This document shows positions 1 through 5,556 of a stretch of DNA of 5,556 nt, piece after piece. This DNA comes from CAZLYK01 sp964563495 (lineage in GTDB: Bacteria > Acidobacteriota > Blastocatellia > RBC074): positions 1-5,556 of the forward strand of contig CAZLYK010000227.1 in the NCBI GenBank assembly GCA_964563495.1, written 5' to 3'. The notes below the pieces were generated by a model, which worked only from the letters and a program-made list of their open reading frames with translations, made no database searches and was not told where the DNA came from. The number at the start of each line of letters is the position of its first letter. Positions within the stretch are counted from its first letter, which is position 1. Made by a program: the position numbers and the translations under genes.

Positions 1-40
1 TAAACAGGATATTTTCATGCTTTGTCTTTGATCCTGTTTA
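1..40. repeat. 10-bp inverted repeat stem-loop downstream of the permease gene
   Basis: TAAACAGGAT (1-10) and ATCCTGTTTA (31-40) are perfect reverse complements with a 20-base loop. Positions 1-17 also resemble the right-edge repeat (5535-5548) in the same orientation, so this looks like two ACAGGAT-type repeat copies meeting head to head. A permease transcript reading leftward would contain this stem-loop about 30 bases after the stop codon. There is no T-tract visible before the window ends, so a terminator role cannot be judged. Confidence 0.65.
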
Positions 41-72
41 ATCCTGCAGAAATCCCGTCAATCCTGTCTATT
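31..72 (+). repeat. Short degenerate ATCCTGT repeat array, left copy
   Basis: Four units of the form ATCCTGT or ATCCCGT begin at 31, 41, 52 and 61, spaced 10, 11 and 9 bases. The array overlaps the last bases of the permease gene: its terminal CTA (68-70) is the TAG stop codon read on the minus strand. Positions 39-72 match the reverse complement of 5523-5556 at 29 of 34 bases. Confidence 0.75.
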
Positions 73-2458
73 CGTAGCGGAGTGCAATCATCGGATCGAC
101 CTTGGTCGCTCGGCGTGCAGGCAGGTAACAAGCCAGCCAGGCAACGACCGTCAGTAACGAAGCGACGGCGGCGAAGGTCAACGGGTCGGTTGCGCTCACG
201 CCAAATAACAAAGTCTTGATCAAGCGCGTGACCGCATATGCACCTGCCAACCCAATCGCGACGCCGATCATGGTCAGTTTCATTCCCTGTCGGATGACCA
301 TTCGCAGGACGTCGCGCATCTGAGCGCCGAGCGCCATTCGGATGCCGATCTCGTGTCTTCGTTGATTAACCGCATACGACATGACTCCGTAGACCCCGAC
401 CCCGGCCAGGATCATCGCCAATCCGGCAAAGAGGCTGAGCAAAAGCATGTTGAATCGGCGTTCGGCAAACGATTCGGCCATGACTTCCGTCATTGGCAGG
501 ACTTTCGTGACCGGAAGCAGGGGATCAATCTTCCAGACGCCGTGCTTGACGTCGGAAGTCAGGGCGGCAGACTCGCCGGGTGTCCGGACGACCAGGGTCA
601 TCCAGCGTTTCCATTCGCGGCCCGATTGCGTGTATGGAGTGTACAATGCCGGCTCTTCGGGTGCGTCCAGACCGAAATGCCTGATGTCGCTCGCGACACC
701 GACGATCGTGATCCAATGGACATTTTCGTCGCGGGCCCAGCGGACACGTTTGCCAAGCGGGTCTTCATTTGGAAAATACCGCCTGACCAGCGCTTCGTTG
801 GCGATGCCGACGAGTGGCGCAGATTCATTGTCGTGGGGTGTCAAGTCGCGCCCGGCCACCAATGGGATCTGCATGACACGGAAATACTCACCCTCGACGC
901 TACGAGTTTCGACGCTCGGCTCTTCACCGGCGGTCAACGTCCAGCCTTCGCGCGTGAAGTCGTGATTGAGAGAATCTCCGCTCAGCGGCAATTCGCTGAT
1001 CAACGCGGCTTGGACGTTGGGCAGCGAATTAACCTGGGTCAGGATTGCCTGCCGATATTGGGCCTGTGTTGAGATCTCCTGGTAACGCTTTTCGGGCAGG
1101 GTGACTCGCATAGTCAGCAGATTGCCGGGATTGAAGCCGGGTTGGACGGAGCGCATCCGCCAGAAACTGTTGATGAGCAACCCGGCGCCTACCAGTAGTA
1201 GAAACGCCATGGCCATCTCAAAAACGATCAGCGCGCTGCGCATCCGATGCCGCGCCGCGCCGACGCCGCCGCGTTCGCCTTCTTTGAGAGCTTCGCTGAC
1301 ATTGATGCGTGTCGCAGACCAGGCAGGCGCAAGTCCGAAAAGGACACCCGTCAAAATTGAGACGAGCAGCGCAAAACCCAGGACCCGCCCGTCAACACTG
1401 ATCGCTTCCAACCGCGGCAGGTTCTCGGGCTTGAGCTTGATCAGCAAATCCACTCCCCACTGCGCCAAGGCCAGGCCGGCGATTCCACCGAGCACGGAGA
1501 GAAGTAAAGTCTCGGTGAGGATTTGCTGGACTAACCGTCGCCGACCCGCGCCCAATGCCCCACGGATGACCAGCTCTTGTCGCCGCGAGTCGCCGCGCAC
1601 CAGCAAAAGGTTGGCAAAGTTGGCGCACGCGATCAGCAAGACCAACCCAACGGCTCCAAACAGCACCCAGAGCGTCGTCCGGCTGTCGCCGACAACGCGA
1701 TCGTGCAGCGGAATGAGAACCGTTCGCCGGTTCTTATTTTCCGCCGGATACAGTTCAGCCAGCCGTTTGTCGAGCATCTCTATTTCAGTCATCGCCTGCC
1801 CTATCGTCACTCCCGGCTGGAGGCGTAAGTAGACGTGGAGAAAATGTACGCCGCGATAGGCCGCCGCCAGGGAATTTGTGACCTGGATCGGAACCCACAA
1901 CTTTGTATTGTCGCGGGGGACTTTGAACCCGACAGGCATGACGCCGACGACCGTGAAGCTGTTGCCGCTGAGCGGAATGGTTTTGCCGATGATGTTTGAG
2001 TCGGCATTGAAAAGCTGCCGCCAGAGTTCATCGCTCAGGACGACGACAAACGGCCCGCCGGGCTTGTCATCCTGAACCGTCAGCGTGCGCCCCAGTTGGG
2101 CCTTGACGCCGAGCGTATCGAAGAGACCCCCCGTGACGTGTCCGACCTGGAGCTGTTGCGGCTCGCTTCCGCCCGTGTAATCCAGCGGTTGTTGATTGAT
2201 GCCCCCGAGGTTTGCGTAGCTCCGGCTCCAGTTCTGGATGTCCGTCAAATCCGGCACCGACTGGTTGCCGCGGGTGGTGATCAATTGCTCGGGCCGGTCG
2301 TATGGCAGCGGCTTCAAGAGCACCGCATTGATGACGCTGAAGATCGCCGTGTTTGCGCCGATGCCCAGCGCCAGTGTGGTCACCGCGACCAGGGCGAAGC
2401 CGGGCTTCTGAACCAACATTCGGACACCGTAACGCAGGTCTTGCCAGAGATTCAGCAT
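68..2458 (-). CDS. ADOP-type (MacB/FtsX-like) duplicated ABC transporter permease without ATPase
   Basis: The 796-residue product is an inner-membrane protein of the MacB/FtsX permease class. It has two similar halves. Half one has an N-terminal helix (about 21-43, with LALGIGANTAIFSV), a periplasmic MacB_PCD-like domain (about 50-260), then an FtsX core of three helices (about 262-287, 312-335, 357-380) with the motif RRQELVIRGALGAGRRR near 292-308. Half two repeats this: helix about 407-430, periplasmic domain about 435-665, and helices about 673-697, 725-745 and 760-782 with RRHEIGIRMALGA at 700-712. It ends in PARRATKVDPMIALRYE, typical of the family. The N-terminal WQDLRYGVRMLVQKPGF and the length near 800 match the acidobacterial duplicated orphan permease family, whose genes are usually not next to an ATPase gene. 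No Walker motif is seen in the protein and no ATPase gene in the window. The ATG start is supported by GAGGAG four bases upstream. Substrate and partner ATPase are unknown. Annotations such as 'MacB-like efflux' are only class-level. Confidence 0.95.
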   Translation of the reverse strand: MLNLWQDLRYGVRMLVQKPGFALVAVTTLALGIGANTAIFSVINAVLLKPLPYDRPEQLITTRGNQSVPDLTDIQNWSRSYANLGGINQQPLDYTGGSEPQQLQVGHVTGGLFDTLGVKAQLGRTLTVQDDKPGGPFVVVLSDELWRQLFNADSNIIGKTIPLSGNSFTVVGVMPVGFKVPRDNTKLWVPIQVTNSLAAAYRGVHFLHVYLRLQPGVTIGQAMTEIEMLDKRLAELYPAENKNRRTVLIPLHDRVVGDSRTTLWVLFGAVGLVLLIACANFANLLLVRGDSRRQELVIRGALGAGRRRLVQQILTETLLLSVLGGIAGLALAQWGVDLLIKLKPENLPRLEAISVDGRVLGFALLVSILTGVLFGLAPAWSATRINVSEALKEGERGGVGAARHRMRSALIVFEMAMAFLLLVGAGLLINSFWRMRSVQPGFNPGNLLTMRVTLPEKRYQEISTQAQYRQAILTQVNSLPNVQAALISELPLSGDSLNHDFTREGWTLTAGEEPSVETRSVEGEYFRVMQIPLVAGRDLTPHDNESAPLVGIANEALVRRYFPNEDPLGKRVRWARDENVHWITIVGVASDIRHFGLDAPEEPALYTPYTQSGREWKRWMTLVVRTPGESAALTSDVKHGVWKIDPLLPVTKVLPMTEVMAESFAERRFNMLLLSLFAGLAMILAGVGVYGVMSYAVNQRRHEIGIRMALGAQMRDVLRMVIRQGMKLTMIGVAIGLAGAYAVTRLIKTLLFGVSATDPLTFAAVASLLTVVAWLACYLPARRATKVDPMIALRYE

Positions 2459-2462
2459 AATT

Positions 2463-2468
2463 CTCCTC
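2463..2468 (-). promoter_or_regulatory. Ribosome binding site of the permease gene
   Basis: On the minus strand GAGGAG lies four bases before the ATG at 2458. It is a strong Shine-Dalgarno match with slightly short spacing. It fixes the start at MLNLWQDLRYG, the usual family N-terminus. The GC-rich inverted repeat begins about ten bases further upstream, so it would sit in the mRNA leader if transcription starts beyond it. Confidence 0.75.
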
Positions 2469-2477
2469 AGAAGCCTG

Positions 2478-2554
2478 GGTACGCGGGCGCCCCGCCCGCA
2501 CAGGTTAATGATCAGTCTCTTCGCCAGAACCTGCGGGCGGGGCGCCCGCGTACC
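2478..2554. repeat. GC-rich inverted repeat element (REP/BIME-like)
   Basis: The left arm (2478-2506, 29 bases) and right arm (2528-2554, 27 bases) are reverse complements except for one two-base insertion in the left arm. The loop between them is 21 bases. Each arm is itself a hairpin: GCGGGC pairs with GCCCGC around a five-base loop (2483-2499 and 2533-2549). The DNA or RNA could therefore form one long stem or two small ones. The core GTACGCGGGC...GCCCGC looks like dispersed extragenic repeats often met in acidobacterial genomes; that is recollection, not a search. It lies between the permease gene and the small-gene promoter. There is no T-tract on either side, so it is not a classic terminator. 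Confidence 0.8.
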
Positions 2555-2555
2555 T

Positions 2556-2584
2556 TTGACTCAATCGGGCGCGGCCAATAAAAT
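2556..2584 (+). promoter_or_regulatory. Predicted sigma-70-type promoter of the small membrane-protein gene
   Basis: A -35 box TTGACT (2556-2561) and a -10 box TAAAAT (2579-2584) are separated by exactly 17 bases. Each box matches five of six consensus positions. The predicted start of transcription is near 2591, giving a leader of about 35 bases before the ATG at 2626. The -35 box begins one base after the GC-rich inverted repeat ends. Promoter activity is inferred from sequence only. Confidence 0.6.
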
Positions 2585-2595
2585 TCCATCGGCCA

Positions 2596-2616
2596 CTCCA
2601 TACCAATATGGAGAGG
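2596..2616 (+). promoter_or_regulatory. Leader hairpin overlapping the Shine-Dalgarno of the small gene
   Basis: CTCCATA (2596-2602) and TATGGAG (2607-2613) are perfect reverse complements around a four-base CCAA loop. The 3' arm contains GGAG of the ribosome binding site GGAGAGG (2610-2616). If the transcript starts near 2591, this fold would pair most of the Shine-Dalgarno and could limit translation. The same bases could instead be a DNA operator just downstream of the promoter. The pairing is seen in the sequence; the function is inferred. Confidence 0.45.
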
Positions 2617-2625
2617 ATTTTATTT

Positions 2626-2823
2626 ATGAACACAGCCATAAATCCTGAGCTGACGGCATTGCGAGAGAAGGTCGTCAGCGCCGCTACTCGCCAGTCTATT
2701 TGGCAATTGATCGCAATGCTCGTGACTCTTTGCGGAGCGATCATCGGCGGTCTGGCCTATCAAACCACAATGATTGACAAACGCATTGACCTCAGGCAGG
2801 AAGTCCGCGCTCGGCGCAAATAG
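2626..2823 (+). CDS. Small single-pass membrane protein of unknown function
   Basis: This 65-residue protein is not recognised. It starts MNTAINPELTALREKVV, a short polar and probably helical segment. One hydrophobic helix follows at about residues 25-47 (IWQLIAMLVTLCGAIIGGLA). The tail is short and strongly basic (IDKRIDLRQEVRARRK). The positive tail suggests a cytoplasmic C-terminus. An in-frame ATG at 2608 would add MERILF, but its own codons overlap the Shine-Dalgarno GGAGAGG (2610-2616), which is nine bases from the ATG at 2626, so 2626 is preferred. A near-consensus promoter lies upstream. The gene is divergent from the permease gene and converges on the DUF5916 gene with 24 bp between stops. 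The polar-helix, membrane-helix, IDKRID-like layout resembles small helix-TM-coiled-coil hypothetical proteins, in which the C-terminal coiled coil can be longer, so a shortened tail is possible. That comparison is from general memory and is weak. Confidence 0.7.
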   Translation: MNTAINPELTALREKVVSAATRQSIWQLIAMLVTLCGAIIGGLAYQTTMIDKRIDLRQEVRARRK

Positions 2824-2847
2824 CCCACGGCCTGACCAAAATCGCGT

Positions 2848-5361
2848 TCAATGGCTGCGGCGTATCAGATATGACATCTTGATGAAATATGTCCGCCCGT
2901 TACGGCGGAAACCCGGTTCCAACTGGCCGGTGAATGGGCTGTAACCATTGCGCGTCAGATCGTCGTTGTAGCCAAGATAAAACGAAGTGCCCGGGTTCGG
3001 CGTCCAGCCGAAAAGAAATTGGCCGCGCAGTTGCGACGAGAGCGTCGCGTAATCGATTCGCCCCCGGACAAAGACGAACCTCGTAAATTGATAGGTCGTC
3101 CGCCACGAAAAGATGTTTTCATCGAAGGCCGTCCGGCCGGTATCGTTGCGGATGAGCCGGCTCTTGTTGTAACTGAGCGAAAGGCGCATCGCGTCAACCG
3201 GTTTGTAGGTGAAGTTTGCTTCCAGGTTCAATGAATTCCCCACGCCCGGATCGAGCGGAGCGTTCGGATCGAGCAGCGCCGCCGGACTGACGCGCGGGAA
3301 ACGCGGCCCGCCGCCAAAATCATAATCGAACCCGCCCCACCGGTTATTGACAAACCCAAAGGCCGAAAATTTCTTCAATGGTTCGGTCTCGGCAAAAATG
3401 ATAAATTCCCTGCTCCGGCTCGAGCGTTCTGAGTCAGCGCCGTAAAAAGCCCCCGGCCGAGTCGCCGTCCGTTTTGCGCCGAACTCTTCTTCGAAGATCC
3501 TCTCGTAATTCAGATTGAATCCACCCCCGACAAAAGTTTGCCGTCTCAACTGGAAGAACATCCGCGGCCCGCTCGTCCAGTTTTGCAACCGTCCCTGCCA
3601 GTCGTAATCAATCCGGCTGAAATGCAGATACCGCCACGAGATCAGTTTGGCCTTCGGTTTCGGATCGGACGCGTAGCGATAGAAGATGGTATTGCTGTTG
3701 TTGTTGGTCCGTTCGGTGAAGCCGACATCGGCGCGATAATCGCGACTGTAACCAGTCCCGCCGATAAAATAGCCGAAATGCCTCCCCGAGTGGTCCCATT
3801 CCCAGTTGTAGCCCAGGCCATTGCCCGTCCGGTAAACCTCGTGTCCGAGATCGGGATCATTGAAAAAACGGCGCGAAATTGTCCCGAGAATTTGAAAAGT
3901 GAAGACCGTTTTCGAGTCGATTCTGAGCCGCCCGTCAACACCGCCCAGTTGGTTGTGGCGTTCGATGAAGTTGTAGCTCGTCGCCAGCAACCCAAGGCTC
4001 GATTGATTGCCGATGTTATGTTTGATCCGCAACACGCCGATGGTGGCATTCCTGTCGAGGAACTTCTCAATCCCCGGCCGGGTGTTGGGATCGTTGCGCT
4101 CGTCCACGCTGTAATTGCCCGGCGCGTTGTCCGAGGCGAGCAGCAGCCCGAAGGTGTTGCGTCCGCGCCGCCCCGTCAATTTGGCTGCGTAATCGGGATC
4201 AACGATGGCGCGCGTGTGGACGGCGCGAATCGGCGTTTGAAACAGATCGCTGCCTTCAAAAAAGAATGGCCGCCGCTCCTCAAAAAAGATCGGGAAGCGC
4301 TGGTTCGTCGTGACTACGGTCTGATCGGCTTCAACCTGTGCGAAGTCGGGATTGACCGCCAGGTCGAGCGTGATCGACGGCGTGAGCAGGTATTTCAGCG
4401 TCAGGCCGGGATCGAACTGCAACGGCTGGTTGACGATCCGCCCCGGATCGTGGAGCAATGGATTGGCTGCGAGCGCGCCGACGGGAAGGGCCGAAACGCG
4501 CTTGCCGGTTTCCGATATCGTCAAACTCGGAATCAACTCGAGCGTGCGCTCGGTCGAGATCCCCTCCAGCCCAGTCAACTGGCCTGTCTGGTTGAGAAAT
4601 CCCGAGATATCACGCGAAACCGGCATCCACGAATCGAGTTCGTTGTTGAATCGCTTGATCCGCCGAAAGAAATGCGCCCGCCAATACTTGTCCCTGCCTG
4701 CCTCATACCGCAGCGATTTGAAAGGGATGGCGATTTCGACCGTGTAACCATTTTCGGTAACGACGCCTTTCGATTCCATGACGATGTCGATGCTGTAATC
4801 CTCGCCGCCGCCTTCCGAGAAAATGCCGTCAGCCTGGACACCGAGCGGGTTGAAAAAGAGTGCATAAGCGCGCCGCTGGTCGTTGAACGTATCGAGAAAG
4901 ATGCCGACGTTGTCATCGTCCCAGATCTGATCGCGTTTGGCCACAGTTGCACGGACCTTACCCGGTTCGTCCGGCGCGCGAAAGCCGATGTACAAAACCT
5001 TTGCATCGTAACCGAGCAGGACCTCGGCAGGTTTGGAAGGTGCGATGTTGTCGCCGGGCTGGATTTGCAGGAAGTCTTTGATCACCGCCGCCTGCTGCCA
5101 GACTGCCTCATCAAGTCGCCCATCGATCACCGGCGCCTGCCCAAAGCGGACAAGACTTACCGGATGCGCTTTTTCCGCCGCCAGGGGGGCGACACCCGAT
5201 TTACCGGCCGATTTTATGGTGGACTTATCGGCAGCCCTGCCGCCGGAATTCCCATTTGACGCTTTCGCGGAATCATCGCTCGACCCTGTCGAAGACCTTT
5301 GCGCAAACCCCGGCAACGCGCAGAGTGAAAGATAAAGCAACGTCAGTAAAAGTGCTTTCAT
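2848..5361 (-). CDS. DUF5916 outer-membrane protein with CBM9-like domain
   Basis: The 837-residue product appears to be exported and placed in the outer membrane. Residues 1-20 form a signal peptide (MKALLLTLLYLSLCALPGFA, cleavage likely before Q21). A low-complexity Ser/Gly/Lys-rich linker spans about 22-65. A CBM9-like, DOMON-type beta-sandwich domain spans about 68-265, with PVIDGRLDEAVWQQA (77-91), VLYIGFRAPDE and RDQIWDDDNVGIFLDT. The rest matches the DUF5916 region, with DLAVNPDFAQVEADQ (333-347) and FEERRPFFFEGSDLF (360-374), then many alternating aromatic/polar segments expected of a beta-barrel. The end, TYFIKMSYLIRRSH, resembles a final barrel strand. Substrate and role are unknown; glycan binding is only suggested by the CBM9 label. 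A TTG start at 5385 would add eight residues, but the ATG at 5361 gives a standard signal peptide. Neither start has a strong Shine-Dalgarno. It converges on the small gene at 2626-2823. Confidence 0.9.
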   Translation of the reverse strand: MKALLLTLLYLSLCALPGFAQRSSTGSSDDSAKASNGNSGGRAADKSTIKSAGKSGVAPLAAEKAHPVSLVRFGQAPVIDGRLDEAVWQQAAVIKDFLQIQPGDNIAPSKPAEVLLGYDAKVLYIGFRAPDEPGKVRATVAKRDQIWDDDNVGIFLDTFNDQRRAYALFFNPLGVQADGIFSEGGGEDYSIDIVMESKGVVTENGYTVEIAIPFKSLRYEAGRDKYWRAHFFRRIKRFNNELDSWMPVSRDISGFLNQTGQLTGLEGISTERTLELIPSLTISETGKRVSALPVGALAANPLLHDPGRIVNQPLQFDPGLTLKYLLTPSITLDLAVNPDFAQVEADQTVVTTNQRFPIFFEERRPFFFEGSDLFQTPIRAVHTRAIVDPDYAAKLTGRRGRNTFGLLLASDNAPGNYSVDERNDPNTRPGIEKFLDRNATIGVLRIKHNIGNQSSLGLLATSYNFIERHNQLGGVDGRLRIDSKTVFTFQILGTISRRFFNDPDLGHEVYRTGNGLGYNWEWDHSGRHFGYFIGGTGYSRDYRADVGFTERTNNNSNTIFYRYASDPKPKAKLISWRYLHFSRIDYDWQGRLQNWTSGPRMFFQLRRQTFVGGGFNLNYERIFEEEFGAKRTATRPGAFYGADSERSSRSREFIIFAETEPLKKFSAFGFVNNRWGGFDYDFGGGPRFPRVSPAALLDPNAPLDPGVGNSLNLEANFTYKPVDAMRLSLSYNKSRLIRNDTGRTAFDENIFSWRTTYQFTRFVFVRGRIDYATLSSQLRGQFLFGWTPNPGTSFYLGYNDDLTRNGYSPFTGQLEPGFRRNGRTYFIKMSYLIRRSH

Positions 5362-5457
5362 AACGGCAATCCCAGCGGTGGCCAAAGATATTTCCGGTTG
5401 TACTTCCCTTAGCGGCTAAAGCTTCGATTTACATAACGCAGGATTTGCCGAATTAGT

Positions 5458-5485
5458 TGCATAGTTGCTTGATGAATAAAGTCAA
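5458..5485 (-). promoter_or_regulatory. Tentative promoter of the DUF5916 gene
   Basis: On the minus strand TTGACT (5480-5485) is a good -35 box. After 16 bases comes TATGCA (5458-5463), a weak -10 box matching three consensus positions. This would give a leader of about 90 bases before the ATG at 5361. A tandem eight-base near-duplicate, TAGTTGCA/TAGTTGCT (5454-5469), overlaps the -10 area. The call is weak because of the -10 box. Confidence 0.3.
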
Positions 5486-5494
5486 GAATCTTGA
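5482..5494. promoter_or_regulatory. 13-nt perfect palindrome, possible operator
   Basis: TCAAGA (5482-5487) and TCTTGA (5489-5494) are perfect reverse complements around a single central A. The palindrome overlaps the tentative -35 box of the DUF5916 gene, where a repressor site would be expected. No regulator gene is present in the window, and the palindrome is short enough to arise by chance in AT-rich DNA. Confidence 0.3.
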
Positions 5495-5522
5495 ATGTTT
5501 TCCATATTTTTGGCGATCCAGA

Positions 5523-5556
5523 AATAGACAGGATTAACAGGATTTTCACAGGATTA
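5523..5556 (-). repeat. Short degenerate ACAGGAT repeat array, right copy, cut by window edge
   Basis: Three exact ACAGGAT units start at 5528, 5537 and 5548, spaced 9 and 11 bases, the same last two spacings as the left copy. The copy is inverted relative to 39-72 and probably continues past the window. It lies about 160 bases upstream of the DUF5916 start. Confidence 0.75.

Noticed and set aside
31..72. Possible CRISPR-like repeats at the window edge
   Set aside because: Units are only about seven bases with 9-11 base periodicity and no unique spacers of CRISPR length, and no cas gene is present.
353..1832. Plus-strand open frames of 239, 172 and 243 residues antisense to the permease gene
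   Set aside because: They are shadow frames of the permease coding sequence with low-complexity Arg/Ser/Pro-rich translations and no recognisable domain.
2478..2554. Rho-independent terminator
   Set aside because: The stem is strong but no T-tract follows on either strand. The few Ts at 2555-2557 belong to the predicted -35 region.
2577..2613. Minus-strand promoter for the permease (TTGGTA, 17 bases, TTTTAT)
   Set aside because: Spacing is right but each box matches only four of six positions, and the site overlaps the much better plus-strand promoter. The permease promoter is left unassigned.
3538..5259. 573-residue open frame on the plus strand, antisense to the DUF5916 gene
   Set aside because: It lies wholly within a well-supported gene on the other strand. 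Its protein shows no family motif and is rich in Arg, Val and Asp as expected from reading a GC-rich gene backwards. No ribosome site or promoter supports it.
5300..5361. Lipoprotein signal in the DUF5916 protein (LSLC at residues 11-14)
   Set aside because: The residue before Cys is Leu rather than Gly, Ala or Ser, and a normal signal peptidase I site GFA-Q follows, so an ordinary secreted barrel protein is more likely.
5409..5419. 11-nt palindrome TTAGCGGCTAA in the DUF5916 leader
   Set aside because: The stem is five bases with a one-base centre, which is short, and it has no link to a promoter box. Chance is sufficient to explain it.
39..5556. Composite transposon bounded by the inverted repeats
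   Set aside because: No transposase or integrase gene, no target-site duplication can be seen within the window, and the repeat is itself a multi-unit array rather than a defined terminal repeat. Kept only as a finding to test.

Overview
The window most likely comes from an Acidobacteriota genome, perhaps the Blastocatellia lineage. This is inferred from an 'acidobacterial duplicated orphan permease' (ADOP/MacB-like) gene, a DUF5916/CBM9-like outer-membrane protein gene, moderately high GC coding sequence, and two types of intergenic repeat. No rRNA, tRNA, CRISPR array, transposase or phage gene was seen.

Layout, left to right. Positions 1-72 hold short ACAGGAT/ATCCTGT repeat units, including a 10-bp inverted repeat that can form a stem-loop. 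The array overlaps the stop codon of the first gene. Positions 68-2458 (minus) encode a 796-residue FtsX/MacB-type permease with two duplicated halves and no ATPase domain. Positions 2459-2625 form a dense control region: the permease ribosome binding site, a large GC-rich inverted repeat (2478-2554), and then a near-consensus plus-strand promoter whose predicted transcript folds a hairpin over the next gene's Shine-Dalgarno. Positions 2626-2823 (plus) encode a 65-residue protein with one membrane helix and no recognised function. It converges on the third gene with a 24-bp gap. Positions 2848-5361 (minus) encode an 837-residue secreted outer-membrane protein with a signal peptide, a Ser/Gly/Lys-rich linker, a CBM9-like domain and a DUF5916 beta-barrel region. 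Positions 5362-5520 are an AT-richer upstream region with a tentative minus-strand promoter and a perfect 13-nt palindrome. Positions 5521-5556 hold a second ACAGGAT repeat copy, inverted relative to the copy at 39-72.

The two large genes point the same way but are 389 bp apart, and the gap contains an opposite-strand gene and a hairpin element, so they are probably not one tight operon. Both products act at the cell envelope: the permease in the inner membrane, the DUF5916 protein in the outer membrane. A functional link is not shown by the sequence. The window looks mostly like ordinary accessory envelope genes. The less ordinary material is in the intergenic DNA: paired inverted repeats, a repeat that supplies a stop codon, and the small gene with its own promoter and a folded leader.
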